64,000 nt of DNA from Phenylobacterium sp. NIBR 498073 (GTDB taxonomy: Bacteria > Pseudomonadota > Alphaproteobacteria > Caulobacterales > Caulobacteraceae): the NCBI RefSeq assembly GCF_027286305.1, contig NZ_CP114599.1:3753001-3817000 (forward strand), in the 5' to 3' direction. Both the position numbers and the translations under genes were made by a program. Positions 52,102 through 61,478 of the stretch are shown in pieces; positions within the stretch are counted from its first letter, which is position 1, and the number at the start of each line of letters is the position of its first letter. The notes below the pieces were generated by a model. The model made no database searches. It was not told where the DNA came from and saw nothing but the letters and a program-made list of their open reading frames with translations.

Positions 52102-52869
52102 TTGCCCAGGGTCGCCATAATCGGGAGCTGCATTACCCGCGATGTGTGGCCGATCGTGGGCGAAGCGCCGCCGCAGGACCTGCTCTATATTTCACGAACG
52201 AGTCTGGCGAGCCTGTTCGCCCCGCCGCTCAACGGCGTGGTCGTCAGTGAAGACCCGCCGGCGTCTCTCGGCGTCTCCACCCATCGCGCCATGGTCGCCG
52301 ATATACGCAAGACGGCGCTCGCCCAGTTGGTCGCCTATCGCCCGACCCACCTCATCTTCGACTTCATCGACGAGCGTTTCGATCTGCTGGCGGCGCAGGG
52401 CACACTGGTCACTCACAGCTGGGAGCTGGATGCCAGCGGATACCATCGCCAAGCGCCTTTCAATGACGCGCACGCCATCAGCCGCACCAGCGCGGCCTGC
52501 GACCTCCTCTGGCGACAGGCGCTACGCCAGATGGTGGACGTCTTGGACATGACGCCGCTTGGCGAGGCTCAGCTCATTCTCCACGAAACTCAGTGGGCGT
52601 CGCACTATCTGGACGAGGCCGGTGGGCGCCAAGCCTTTGGCGATGTCGAGATCTTTGGCGGCAAGCTAGCCGCCATCGCCGACTACAATGCGATCCTCAG
52701 CCAGCAGCAGGACGCCTTCTCTGCGGCCCTGCCACGGGCAAGGCGCGTCTGCGCGCCGGGGCCGCTCCAGCTTGCCGACGTGCGCCATCGCTGGGGTCTG
52801 AGCCCATTCCACTACATTGAGGACTACTACCGCGCTGTCTGGCGCGAGTTTCAGGCGCTTGGGATCTAG
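52102..52869 (+). CDS. DUF6270-like protein, possible polysaccharide-linked SGNH-type enzyme
   Basis: The 255-residue protein begins PRVAIIGSCITRDVW, a start shared by DUF6270-type proteins found in capsule and exopolysaccharide loci, and has HLIFDFIDERFDLL, LILHETQWA and a C-terminal GLSPFHYIEDYYRAVW. The family is proposed to be SGNH-hydrolase-like, but the activity is not established. TTG 52102 is the start, with AGGAG six bases upstream. Its stop codon shares a CTAG with the stop of the convergent repeat-protein gene. Confidence 0.65.
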   Translation: MPRVAIIGSCITRDVWPIVGEAPPQDLLYISRTSLASLFAPPLNGVVVSEDPPASLGVSTHRAMVADIRKTALAQLVAYRPTHLIFDFIDERFDLLAAQGTLVTHSWELDASGYHRQAPFNDAHAISRTSAACDLLWRQALRQMVDVLDMTPLGEAQLILHETQWASHYLDEAGGRQAFGDVEIFGGKLAAIADYNAILSQQQDAFSAALPRARRVCAPGPLQLADVRHRWGLSPFHYIEDYYRAVWREFQALGI

Positions 52870-54071
52870 CCTCGCCCCCTGCGAGCCCACAGCTCAAGCG
52901 GCGTCAGGTCGCAACTCGCATAGTCCGCAGCGAGGTCAAGAAAGCCTGGCTCCGGACGCCCCAGCCACGGCTCGCTGATGCGCCAGGCGCCCCCCTCAAG
53001 GTAGTCGACCAACGGATTGCGCCCTGGTTCAAGCCCATCGACGCGCAGGGCGACATATCGCTGCGTGTCGAACCAGGGCCCCGGACTGCGCCCCTCAAGG
53101 CCCCCGACCAGCAGGAAATGGACGAGGGGCTCGGCCGGGGCGAGTTCGGGATATGTCTCGCGATACCAGGTCGGATCGAACAGTGGATGGGGCCGCAGGC
53201 CGGCGTCGGAGCCGCTTTTGAGGTAGTGGATCAGCGAAGGCGCGTCCGCCTGGGCGACCTGTTCGGCGTAGTAGTCGGCTGCGAACAGCCGATGAGGACT
53301 GAGGCCGCGCGCTGCGCCCTCGCGTTCGTAGTGGGTGATCGGGTTCTCGCCGCTGGCGATCAGGTCAGGCGCCTGGCGCAGATAGTAAGCGATATCGAAC
53401 AAAGGGTGCGGATCACGCCCCTCGCCCGCCCCCACGCGCACGAAGTGTTCGAGCGGCGTCAGGCCGGTCTCGCCCAGCGCCGCCGCGTTCTGCGCCCGAT
53501 AGAAATCGGTGTCGAACAGCGGATGCGGATCCAGGTCCTCGGCGGCGCCATGCAGCAGGTAGTGCGGCAGCGGGCTGGTGCGCGTGCCGACGAGATCCGG
53601 CCGCGCCCTTAGATACCAGGCCTGATCGAACAGGGCGGACGGCTGGACCGATGCGTCGCCCCCACGCCGGGCATAGGCAGCCATCGCGCTCAGCCCGCCC
53701 TGCCCGCCGGTGCGCCACAGGCCCGATCGGGCGATGATTGCTGCGCGCCCGAAGGCGCCGAGGCGCTCGAGCGCTGAATCGATACGCCGCGCGATCCGGT
53801 TGTAGCGACGCGGCCGCGCAAACGGCCGAGCAACCGCGCAGTACCCCGTGAGCGCGAGTTCGCGGGCTTGGGCCTCGAGCTCCCAGCGGGCGAGCATCGC
53901 CTCGGCCAGGGCCCCGCCCAGGCGCGTTCGACTAAGGCCGCTCTCGGCCGAGACACGCTGACTGGCGCCTTGAAGCGTCGCACATCGGCGCAACAGCGCT
54001 TCGATCTTGTCGATCAGCTCGCCGGTCTGAGTGTTTTCGAGCGCCGCGGGGGCCCCATTGTCGGCCGCCAT
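52866..54071 (-). CDS. Tandem-repeat protein without a catalytic domain
   Basis: The 401-residue protein consists, after about 100 N-terminal residues, of tandem repeats of about 45 residues with the pattern PHPLFD..YY...PDL...G.NPL.HYL..GA.EG. The stretch IIARSGLW...ALFDQAWYL is closely related to the N-terminal part of the large glycosyltransferase at 58281-61478, but no glycosyltransferase domain follows. It is thus a stand-alone version of the repeat module. No signal peptide is seen. It is the last gene of the minus-strand set 57072-52866. A role as scaffold or chain-length partner for the glycosyltransferases is inference. Confidence 0.75.
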   Translation of the reverse strand: MAADNGAPAALENTQTGELIDKIEALLRRCATLQGASQRVSAESGLSRTRLGGALAEAMLARWELEAQARELALTGYCAVARPFARPRRYNRIARRIDSALERLGAFGRAAIIARSGLWRTGGQGGLSAMAAYARRGGDASVQPSALFDQAWYLRARPDLVGTRTSPLPHYLLHGAAEDLDPHPLFDTDFYRAQNAAALGETGLTPLEHFVRVGAGEGRDPHPLFDIAYYLRQAPDLIASGENPITHYEREGAARGLSPHRLFAADYYAEQVAQADAPSLIHYLKSGSDAGLRPHPLFDPTWYRETYPELAPAEPLVHFLLVGGLEGRSPGPWFDTQRYVALRVDGLEPGRNPLVDYLEGGAWRISEPWLGRPEPGFLDLAADYASCDLTPLELWARRGRG

Positions 54072-54127
54072 GATGGCCCGACCCTCCTTCTATCTCGTCA
54101 TTCGTGTCAGACTTGGGCGTCCGCCTG

Positions 54128-55168
54128 TCAAGCGGCGGGACGCGCCGTGAGTCCCTGCGCGCGCAGCCAGTCCAGGAACCCGCCCTCCGAAGCATCGAAC
54201 GGGTCAGGAAACGCCATCCGCAGATCGGCGCGCTCGCGCCAGAGCAGCCTATGGGCTCTCTCGATTTCGGTCCCGTCACCGTACTGGTCATAGGCCCAAT
54301 AGCGATCGGGAATGGCTGGATCGCGCGCCGCGTCGACCTGCTCCTTGTACCAGCGCCAGATCTCATAGACGGCGTGGCTGTCGCCCGCATAGCGCCTGGT
54401 CATGACGTCGCCGGTAGGCCCGAGCTTGGTGAAATGCCAAAAGCGCAACGGCGCGCCGTTCACCCTGATCGCTCCGTCCTGGCCGATTGCAACCTTGCGC
54501 TGGCTGAGATTCCAACTCGCGACGTTGTAGCCGGGGTCGCGCACGATCCCGACCCGATCGAAGAACACCGGCACGTGATCGCACCACTTCTGGTCTACGA
54601 ACAACCCCGCCGGGATGTCGTCGTAGCAGTACTCAAGCAACCGGTCGTTCCACCACTGCGCAAAACGAGCTCCCTCTCCGCCCGCCTTCACCGCCACAAA
54701 GCCGAGATTGAAGATGCCCGTGCGCAAGGTCGCCAGGTCGTTGTCGAAGATCGCCTGATGATCCTCGTTCGGAACAAGCAAGTGCGGCGTGAGCAGGATG
54801 TCATCCCGCTCAAGCTGCTCGATCAGCGGCGTGAGGTCCGAGAAGAGCGCTGTATCCGGATCAAGATACATGACCACGTCTGCGCCCGAGCCGCAGGCGT
54901 CGAGCAGGAACGGCCCCTTCACCGCGGTGCAGACCTCGACCACATCGTGCTTGAAGAGCCAGGACTTGAAGTCAGGGATCAGCGTGTCCGGATGAACCAC
55001 CCGATCGAACGGCTCGTCCTGCAGCCGTAGCTGAAAGCCCGGCGGCGGCAGGTCGGTAATGAGCGCGACCAGCTCCCAATCGGGATGAAAACGCCGCAGG
55101 CTGGCGAACAGCACGCGCGCCCGGTCAAGATAGGCGTAGGTGAAGCTGGAGAAGCAGAGAACCTTCAT
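54128..55168 (-). CDS. GT8-like glycosyltransferase
   Basis: The 346-residue protein has a GT-A fold start (MKVLCFSSFTYAYLDRARVLFASLRRFHPDW) and the nucleotide/metal motif YLDPDTALF with D103-P104-D105. LGFVAVKAGGEGARFAQWWNDRLLEYC is typical of family-8-like or nucleotide-diphospho-sugar transferases of surface glycan loci. Its ATG overlaps the upstream stop (ATGA), so it is coupled to the repeat-glycosyltransferase gene. Donor and acceptor are unknown. Confidence 0.78.
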   Translation of the reverse strand: MKVLCFSSFTYAYLDRARVLFASLRRFHPDWELVALITDLPPPGFQLRLQDEPFDRVVHPDTLIPDFKSWLFKHDVVEVCTAVKGPFLLDACGSGADVVMYLDPDTALFSDLTPLIEQLERDDILLTPHLLVPNEDHQAIFDNDLATLRTGIFNLGFVAVKAGGEGARFAQWWNDRLLEYCYDDIPAGLFVDQKWCDHVPVFFDRVGIVRDPGYNVASWNLSQRKVAIGQDGAIRVNGAPLRFWHFTKLGPTGDVMTRRYAGDSHAVYEIWRWYKEQVDAARDPAIPDRYWAYDQYGDGTEIERAHRLLWRERADLRMAFPDPFDASEGGFLDWLRAQGLTARPAA

Positions 55169-57072
55169 GCTGGCGCCAGCTCCGCCGCAAGCCTGCTGAA
55201 CTTCAAGTCAAAGAGGCCGGGCCGGCGCACAGAGCGCGACAGCTGAAGGATCTCGCCGGTCTCGAACAAGGCTTCGAGGGCCTGCTCGTCTGGCAGCACC
55301 AAGCCATGCTCGCTATCGGCGGCGAAGGCCGCGACGTTCCCGCTTTCCGGACTCGTGACGACCGCAGCGCCAGCAGCAGCAGCCTCATAGGCGACGAAAC
55401 AGAAGGTCTCCAGCCACAGCGACCAGACCAGGGCGACGTCGATGGAAAGATCGATCATGGCCTGGCGCATGGCCAGCGGCTGGTCGACCGTCACCGCAAC
55501 ATGATGGTGGCGGGCCGTGGTCCCGCTCGCGGGCCTGCTCGCCAGATGGAAGAATTCATAGCGGGGATCAGCCGCAAAGCGGTTGGCCAGATGATTGAAG
55601 ATCGGCCAGCCCTTGTGGATCGACGGCGTGCCAGGAAAGGCGATGCGAAGGGGTCCGTCCCTCATGGGCGGCGGCTCTCCGGACGGAACAAGAGTCGCGT
55701 GCGGCAAGACCAACGCTTCGCGCGCGCCGAAATCACTACCTTCACGCCACGTGTCGAGAGCCACCTGCGAGGGCGCAATCACCGTGAGGTCCAGACGCGA
55801 GAACAGCAACTCGTGCTCCCGTAGCTGCCCGCTGCGCGCAGCGCCGTAAATGCAGACGCCGCATGCAGCGCTTTGCGGGGGAGGCGCGCCGCAGCTCTCA
55901 ACGTCATTGCGCATGAGATGCACCCCCGCGCACAGCGAGCCCATGTCATGCAGCCAGAAGTAGCCGGCGTTCATGCCCGCTGCGCGTACGATGTCGACGA
56001 CGTCGCGACTTGAGTGCCCAAGCATCTGATGGATCGCGAAGCTGCGCGGTCCTTCCGCGTGATAGCTCTTCAGCGCTCTGGAGATGTCGTGGGGCACAAA
56101 GGACCCGACGGTCTCGCCGTTCAGCAGGACCCCCATAGGCGTACGCGTGGCGCCGCTCCGCACCGTCGGCCATCCGTTGGCGGGGAACACATGCAGATGG
56201 TTGACGCCCAGCCGCGCGAACTCGGCCGCCTCGCGCTGCACGCAAAGCTGGGATCCGCCGACCGAGCGGCTGTAGTCGTCATGGCTGAAAGTCAGGTGCA
56301 GTCCGCGCGCAGGCGCGTTCGCCAGCGCCTCCACCAGGACCCCCAGTTGCGTAAGTTCGATGGGCCGGGCCCAACGCCGAGCGTCGGCGAGGCGGCCCTC
56401 GAAGCTCTGCAAGCGGCCGAGCGCCGCCTGCCGGAACGTCAAATCCAGCTTCAGCGGTCTGCGCTCGTGGCGGCCGGTCATCACGTAGTGCACAAAGGGA
56501 TGCACTCCGCTGGCCGATACGTCCGGATTGAGCTCCAGATAGTCCGCCACCGAGAACTCGAAACTCGGATCGCGGCCCTCGCGCCAGCCGTGGCGCAGGA
56601 AGTGATCGAGAGGATCGATGCCGACCTTCGCCAGGTCCGGGTTCATCGCCTGATAGAACCGCGCATCGAAGTGCTCGGCAGCAGCGCTCCGCTCGGCCGC
56701 AGTGATGGGCACATCGCCGTTCGCCAGAGCTGCAAAGTAGGCATCGGCGAATTGCGACCGTGAGATCGCTCTGCCCTCGCGATAGCCGCTCCGAAGGTAA
56801 TGCACGAATGGATTGACCCCGGCCTGGGCCACGTCAGGGTTCTGATCGAGATAGGCGTCGGTCGAAAACCACGGCGCGGGATCGCGGCCCTCGCGCCAGC
56901 CGGCCGCGCCGTAGTGCCCGGCTGGGTCGATATCGGCATAGGTCAGGTCCGAATGGGCCTGGCGGTAGAAGTCGAAATCCATCGCCACCACCAGCAGACG
57001 GTGGGCGCGATCTGGTGAGGCCGCGGCGGCCATGTGCGAACTTTCCGTGCGACTCCAAGCCTGGGTTTGCAT
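55165..57072 (-). CDS. Repeat-domain GT4-like glycosyltransferase
   Basis: The first 210 residues hold several NPDV-type repeats (FYRQAHSDLTYADIDPAGHYGAAGWREGRDP, AYLDQNPDVAQAGVNPFVHYLRSGYREGR and similar). Residues from about 255 on form a GT-B enzyme with LTFSHDDYSRSVGGSQLC, LTVIAPSQVALDTW, LRIAFPGTPSIHKGWPIFNHLA and ETFCFVAYEAAAAGAAVVTSPESGNVAAF. The start is uncertain; ATG 57072 opens the frame and ATG 57033 is nearly as good, both before the first repeat. It heads a three-gene minus-strand operon. Confidence 0.78.
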   Translation of the reverse strand: MQTQAWSRTESSHMAAAASPDRAHRLLVVAMDFDFYRQAHSDLTYADIDPAGHYGAAGWREGRDPAPWFSTDAYLDQNPDVAQAGVNPFVHYLRSGYREGRAISRSQFADAYFAALANGDVPITAAERSAAAEHFDARFYQAMNPDLAKVGIDPLDHFLRHGWREGRDPSFEFSVADYLELNPDVSASGVHPFVHYVMTGRHERRPLKLDLTFRQAALGRLQSFEGRLADARRWARPIELTQLGVLVEALANAPARGLHLTFSHDDYSRSVGGSQLCVQREAAEFARLGVNHLHVFPANGWPTVRSGATRTPMGVLLNGETVGSFVPHDISRALKSYHAEGPRSFAIHQMLGHSSRDVVDIVRAAGMNAGYFWLHDMGSLCAGVHLMRNDVESCGAPPPQSAACGVCIYGAARSGQLREHELLFSRLDLTVIAPSQVALDTWREGSDFGAREALVLPHATLVPSGEPPPMRDGPLRIAFPGTPSIHKGWPIFNHLANRFAADPRYEFFHLASRPASGTTARHHHVAVTVDQPLAMRQAMIDLSIDVALVWSLWLETFCFVAYEAAAAGAAVVTSPESGNVAAFAADSEHGLVLPDEQALEALFETGEILQLSRSVRRPGLFDLKFSRLAAELAPA

Positions 57073-57236
57073 CAGTTGCGTCCGTCGATCAACCGCGTCA
57101 GCCTTGCAGCGGGGCGCAAGCGGCCATACAGCGGAGCGCCAGAGCCTGGCGGTTCCGGTTTGAAATCGCGGCGAGAACGCCGGTTCGGCAATCAGCCCAG
57201 GACCGACGAGGACGTCCGAAGCGAGACAAAGGCGAC

Positions 57237-58256
57237 ATGCAGCAGACCTTTCAGCGGACCGCCTACCTGGTCCTCGGCATGCACCGCTCCGGCACCTCGG
57301 CGACCGCCCAGCTGCTGGCCCTGGCCGGGGCCGAACTGCCCGACAACGTGATGCCGGGCGACGAGCACAACGCGAAGGGCTACTTCGAGCCCTGGAAGAT
57401 CTCGGTGTTCAACGACCAGCGCCTGCGCGCGGCCGGCAGCGCCTGGGACGACCCCTTCAACCTACCCTACGCGCCGCTGTCGCCGGACGCCGAGGCCGAC
57501 TGGACGACGCGTGCGGTCGACCTCTTCAAGGCCGAGTTCGGCGAGGCGATTCATCCGCTGCTCAAGGACCCCCGCGTCTCGGTGTTGCTGCCGATGTGGC
57601 GCACGGTGCTGGAGCGCGCCGGCATAGCCGCCCGCGTGGTCATCCCGGTTCGCCATCCCCTCGCCGTGGCCGGCTCGCTGGCCCGCCGCGACGCCTTCCC
57701 GGTCGAAAAGTCGGTGCTGATCTGGACGCTGTACATGCTGGCCGCCGAGGCCGGCAGCCGCGACCTGCCGCGGGCCTTCGTGTCCTACGACGGTCTGCTG
57801 GCCGACTGGCGGGCCGAGGTCGCCAGGATGGAGCAGGCGCTGGGCGCCCCGCTTCCGCGCCTGACCGATCACGCCGCCAAGGCCATCGACGGCTTCCTGA
57901 CCAAGGACCTGCGCCACAACGACGGCATGGGCGCGCTGGCCGACGTGCCGATGGTCGGGGCCATGGTCCAGGAGGTGCTCGACTGGTTCACGGCCGCCGC
58001 CGCGGGCGAGGCGCCCGACCGCGCCCCGCTGGAGCGCGCCGCGGCCCAGATCGCCCAAATGAAGTCGCAGATGGGCGTATTGGTCACGCCTGTGACCAAT
58101 ACGCTCGATTCGACCCGCGCCGAACTGCTCTACCAACGCCAGCTGGGCGAGGTGCGTGAGCAGCAGATCAAGGCGCTGGAGCGCGACCTGGCGATCCTGC
58201 GGCAGGAGCGCGCGAAGATCGAGGCCATGGTCGACACCGCCCTGGCCGGCCGCTAA
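57237..58256 (+). CDS. Sulfotransferase-family protein with a C-terminal coiled coil
   Basis: The 339-residue protein has the PAPS-binding loop YLVLGMHRSGTSATAQLL (residues 10-27), KDPRVSVLLPMW, and the 3'-phosphate-binding RHPLAVAGSLARR. The last 70 residues form a charged coiled coil (QLGEVREQQIKALERDLAI). ATG 57237 is set by the conserved N-terminus and AAAGG five bases upstream; the open frame reaches further up without protein character. It leads a plus-strand series with the multidomain and GT4 glycosyltransferases. An exact 13-base inverted repeat lies within the gene. Confidence 0.82.
   Translation: MQQTFQRTAYLVLGMHRSGTSATAQLLALAGAELPDNVMPGDEHNAKGYFEPWKISVFNDQRLRAAGSAWDDPFNLPYAPLSPDAEADWTTRAVDLFKAEFGEAIHPLLKDPRVSVLLPMWRTVLERAGIAARVVIPVRHPLAVAGSLARRDAFPVEKSVLIWTLYMLAAEAGSRDLPRAFVSYDGLLADWRAEVARMEQALGAPLPRLTDHAAKAIDGFLTKDLRHNDGMGALADVPMVGAMVQEVLDWFTAAAAGEAPDRAPLERAAAQIAQMKSQMGVLVTPVTNTLDSTRAELLYQRQLGEVREQQIKALERDLAILRQERAKIEAMVDTALAGR
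58075..58104. repeat. Perfect 13-base inverted repeat inside the sulfotransferase gene
   Basis: GCGTATTGGTCAC (58075-58087) and GTGACCAATACGC (58092-58104) are exact reverse complements around a four-base loop. They lie within codons for MGVLVTPVTNTLDS, just before the coiled coil. The stem is far longer than chance in coding DNA would usually give. Confidence 0.85.
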
Positions 58257-58280
58257 GCACCGCGCCCGAGAATACCGACC

Positions 58281-61200
58281 GTGGCCAACGACACTCACCC
58301 CCCCGTTCCCGACAACACGGCCGAGGCCTTGCTCGCCAAGCGCCGCGACCTGCATCGCGCCCGGCGCGTGGTGGCCGAGGATCGCTGGAACCGCTTCCGC
58401 AAGGCGGCCGCCCGCCGGGTCGGCCTGGCCGACAAGGGCCCGACCGAACAGCGCATCGACCTGATGCTGGCCCGCGCCAAGTGGCCTGGCCGCGCGGCGC
58501 TGATCGCCCGCTCGGGGGTCTGGGACTTCAAGCTGCGGACCGGCCTGGGGCGCGACGGCGGCCAGGCGCGCGACCTGATTGGCTATGTCCGCGCCGGCCC
58601 GGACGGCGGCGTCAATCCCAAGGCCCTGTTCGACCAGGCCTGGTACCTGGAAAACAACGACGACCTGCGCGGCTCGCACTGGGCGCCGCTGGCTCACTAC
58701 CTAGTCGCCGGCGACCAGGAGGGACGCGCCCCTCACCCGCTGTTCGACCTGAAGGACTATCGCAGCCGCCACGCCGTCAAGGTCGCCGCCACCGGGCTGA
58801 CCGCCCTGCAGCACTACCTGCACAAGGGGGTCACCGAAGGCTACGACCCGCATCCGCTGTTCGACGTGCGCCACTATGTCGGCCAGGCCGAGGAGGTCGC
58901 CGACAGCGGCGAGAACCCGTTGGTCCACTACCTGCGCGAGGGCTGGCGCAAGGGCTACGAGCCGCACCCGCTGTTCAGCGGCGCCTGGTACCTGGCGATG
59001 AACCCCGACGTGGCCGAGGCCGACGTCGCGCCGCTGCTGCACTATGCGACCAGCGGCGCCAGCGAGATGCGCAGCCCCCACCCGCTGTTCGAGCCGGGCT
59101 GGTACATGGACCGCTATCGCGACGCCGCCCCGATGGGCTCCAGCGCGCTGGCCCACTTCCTGGCGCACGGGTTCGAGGAACGCCGCGACCCCAGCATTCA
59201 CTTCGACACCGCCTTCTACCTCGACCAGCAGGCCGAGATGCCGGCCGCCATGCATCCGGTCGTCCACTACCTGACCGAAGGCGCCTTCGAGGGCGTCTCC
59301 CCGGCGGCCGACTTCAACGAGATCGCCTACCTGCTGGAAAACCCGCAGGCGGCCGAACAGCCGGTCTCGTCGCTGGAGCACTGGGCCCTGAGCCGCACGC
59401 CCAAGCCCGAGCCGGGCGCCACCGTGGCGCGCCCGCAGGGTGAGGCGGGATTGTTCGAACAGCTGCGCGCCGCGGGCCGGGCCCGCGACGCCGGCGCCTA
59501 TGACAACCAAGCCTATCGCGACCTGAAGGCGGCCCGCAAACGCATCCGCGAGCGGGCGATCGGCGACGTGCGCGTCAAGCCCTTCGACCTGATCAAGGTC
59601 GAGGCCCGCGACATCGACAAGGCCGCCGCCGGCCTGGCCTTCGCCGCGCCGCAGGCGCCGCAGGTCTCGATCGTCATCCCGGCCTACAACAACCTGACCT
59701 TCACCCTCGAATGCCTGGCCGCGCTGCAGGCCTGCGGCGACCTGGACGAGGCTGAAGTCATCGTCATCGACGACGCCTCGAGCGACGACACCGCCAGGGT
59801 GCTGGCCAAGATCGCCGGCCTGAAGCTGATCTCGAACCCCGAGAACCTCGGCTTCATCCGCACCTGCAACCGCGCCGCCGACGAGGCGCGCGGCGAGTTC
59901 TTGGTGTTCCTGAACAACGACGTCCAGGTGCGCCCCGGCTGGCTGCCGGCGCTACTGGCGCCGTTCGCCGAAGAGGCCGACGTCGGCGCCGTCGCCCCGA
60001 AGATGCTGTTCCCCGACGGCCGCCTGCAGGAGGCCGGCGCCCGCATCGGCGTCGACGGCGCTGCGGAGATGATCGGCCTGTTCGAGGACCCGCAACTGCC
60101 GCGCTGGAACGTGCGGCGCGAGGTCGACTACGCCTCCGGCGCCTGCCTGATGGTCCGCCGGACGGTGTTCGGCGAGCTGAACGGCTTCGACCTGACCTTC
60201 GCGCCGGCCTATTGCGAGGATGCCGATCTCTGCTTCCGCCTGCGCGAGCGCGGTCTGCGGGTGATCTACGAGCCGACCTCGGCCATCGTCCACCACCTGA
60301 GCGTCACCGCCAATTCGATCGACAGCGGTTACAAGCACCGTCTGGCGACGCGCAATCAGCAGAAGTTCGTCGAGCGCTGGGGCGAGCGGCTGGAAGCCCT
60401 GAACCGCGTGCGGACCATCGCCTTCCACCTGCCGCAGTTCCATACGGTGGCCGAGAACGACCGCTGGTGGGGTCCCGGCTTCACCGAGTGGACCAATGTC
60501 AGCCGCGCGCTGCCGAACTATCGCGGCCACTACCAGCCGCACGTGCCGGCCGACCTCGGCTTCTACGACCTGTCGAATCCCGAGGCGATGCGCCGTCAGG
60601 CCGAGCTCGCCAGCCGCTACGGGATCGGCGGCTTCTGCCACTATTTCTACTGGTTCACCGGCGGGCGTCGCATCCTCGAGACGCCGCTGGAGCCGCTGCT
60701 GGACGGCGGCGCGGACGATTTCCCGTTCTGCCTCTGCTGGGCCAACGAGAACTGGACCCGCACCTGGGACGGCCAGGAGCGCGACGTGCTGCTGGCCCAG
60801 ACCTATGCGAGCGGCGACGCCGAGGCCTCGATCGCCGAGATGGAGCCGTTCCTGCAGCGGCCGAACTACATCCGGGTGAATGGCAAGCCGCTGGTGCTCA
60901 TCTATCGCCCGGGCCTGCTGCCCGACGCCAAGGCCTGGGCCGACGCCTGGCGCGACCATTGCCGCCAGGCCGGGATCGGCGAGATCTACCTGGCCTTCGT
61001 CGAGAGCTTCGAGAAGGCCGGCGGCAAAACCGATCCGGCCAGCATCGGCTTCGACGCCTCGGTGGAGTTCCCGCCGGCCGGAAACGGCGCGCTGATCCAT
61101 CCGCCCGGCCCGCTCTACAACGCCCGCTTCGAGGGCCGCGTGAACGACTACCGCCAGATGGTCCGCAACTATCTCGGGACCGAGCCGCTGGGCCACAAGC

Positions 61201-61478
61201 GCTTCCGCGGGGTGATGCCGTCCTGGGACAACACCCCCCGCCGCCAGGACAGCGGCTGGAACTACCAGCACGCCACCCCCGGCGCCTTCCAGGCCTGGAC
61301 CGAGGCGATGTTCGAGGAGACCCGCCGCCAGAACTTCGGCGACGAGCGGATCGTGTTCATCAACGCCTGGAACGAATGGGGCGAAGGCGCCCACCTGGAG
61401 CCCGACCAGCGCTTCGGCCATGCCTGGCTCGAGGCGATCAAGAACGCCGCCGACGCCGACCTGCTGGACAAGTCATGA
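58281..61478 (+). CDS. Multidomain glycosyltransferase: repeats + GT2 + WbsX
   Basis: A 1,065-residue protein in three parts. Residues 60-370 are NPDV/HYL repeats (LFDQAWYL, HPLFDVRHYVGQAEEV, ENPLVHYLREG). Residues 462-690 are a family-2 glycosyltransferase with VSIVIPAYNNLTFTLECL, VIVIDDASSDDT, FLNNDVQV and YCEDADLCFRLRERG. Residues 711-1055 match WbsX-type proteins of polysaccharide loci, with IAFHLPQFHTVAENDRWWGPGFTEW, YGIGGFCHYFYWF, CLCWANENWTRTWDG and INAWNEWGEGAHLEPD. The start is GTG 58281. It follows the sulfotransferase by 24 bases and its stop overlaps the next gene (ATGA). It probably adds two successive sugars, or modifies one, in a surface glycan. Confidence 0.88.
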   Translation: MANDTHPPVPDNTAEALLAKRRDLHRARRVVAEDRWNRFRKAAARRVGLADKGPTEQRIDLMLARAKWPGRAALIARSGVWDFKLRTGLGRDGGQARDLIGYVRAGPDGGVNPKALFDQAWYLENNDDLRGSHWAPLAHYLVAGDQEGRAPHPLFDLKDYRSRHAVKVAATGLTALQHYLHKGVTEGYDPHPLFDVRHYVGQAEEVADSGENPLVHYLREGWRKGYEPHPLFSGAWYLAMNPDVAEADVAPLLHYATSGASEMRSPHPLFEPGWYMDRYRDAAPMGSSALAHFLAHGFEERRDPSIHFDTAFYLDQQAEMPAAMHPVVHYLTEGAFEGVSPAADFNEIAYLLENPQAAEQPVSSLEHWALSRTPKPEPGATVARPQGEAGLFEQLRAAGRARDAGAYDNQAYRDLKAARKRIRERAIGDVRVKPFDLIKVEARDIDKAAAGLAFAAPQAPQVSIVIPAYNNLTFTLECLAALQACGDLDEAEVIVIDDASSDDTARVLAKIAGLKLISNPENLGFIRTCNRAADEARGEFLVFLNNDVQVRPGWLPALLAPFAEEADVGAVAPKMLFPDGRLQEAGARIGVDGAAEMIGLFEDPQLPRWNVRREVDYASGACLMVRRTVFGELNGFDLTFAPAYCEDADLCFRLRERGLRVIYEPTSAIVHHLSVTANSIDSGYKHRLATRNQQKFVERWGERLEALNRVRTIAFHLPQFHTVAENDRWWGPGFTEWTNVSRALPNYRGHYQPHVPADLGFYDLSNPEAMRRQAELASRYGIGGFCHYFYWFTGGRRILETPLEPLLDGGADDFPFCLCWANENWTRTWDGQERDVLLAQTYASGDAEASIAEMEPFLQRPNYIRVNGKPLVLIYRPGLLPDAKAWADAWRDHCRQAGIGEIYLAFVESFEKAGGKTDPASIGFDASVEFPPAGNGALIHPPGPLYNARFEGRVNDYRQMVRNYLGTEPLGHKRFRGVMPSWDNTPRRQDSGWNYQHATPGAFQAWTEAMFEETRRQNFGDERIVFINAWNEWGEGAHLEPDQRFGHAWLEAIKNAADADLLDKS

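Noticed and set aside
60212..61474. N-terminal extension of the last GT4 gene
   Set aside because: Arg/Pro-rich shadow of the WbsX domain; the ATGA overlap at 61475 and the conserved start mark the real gene.
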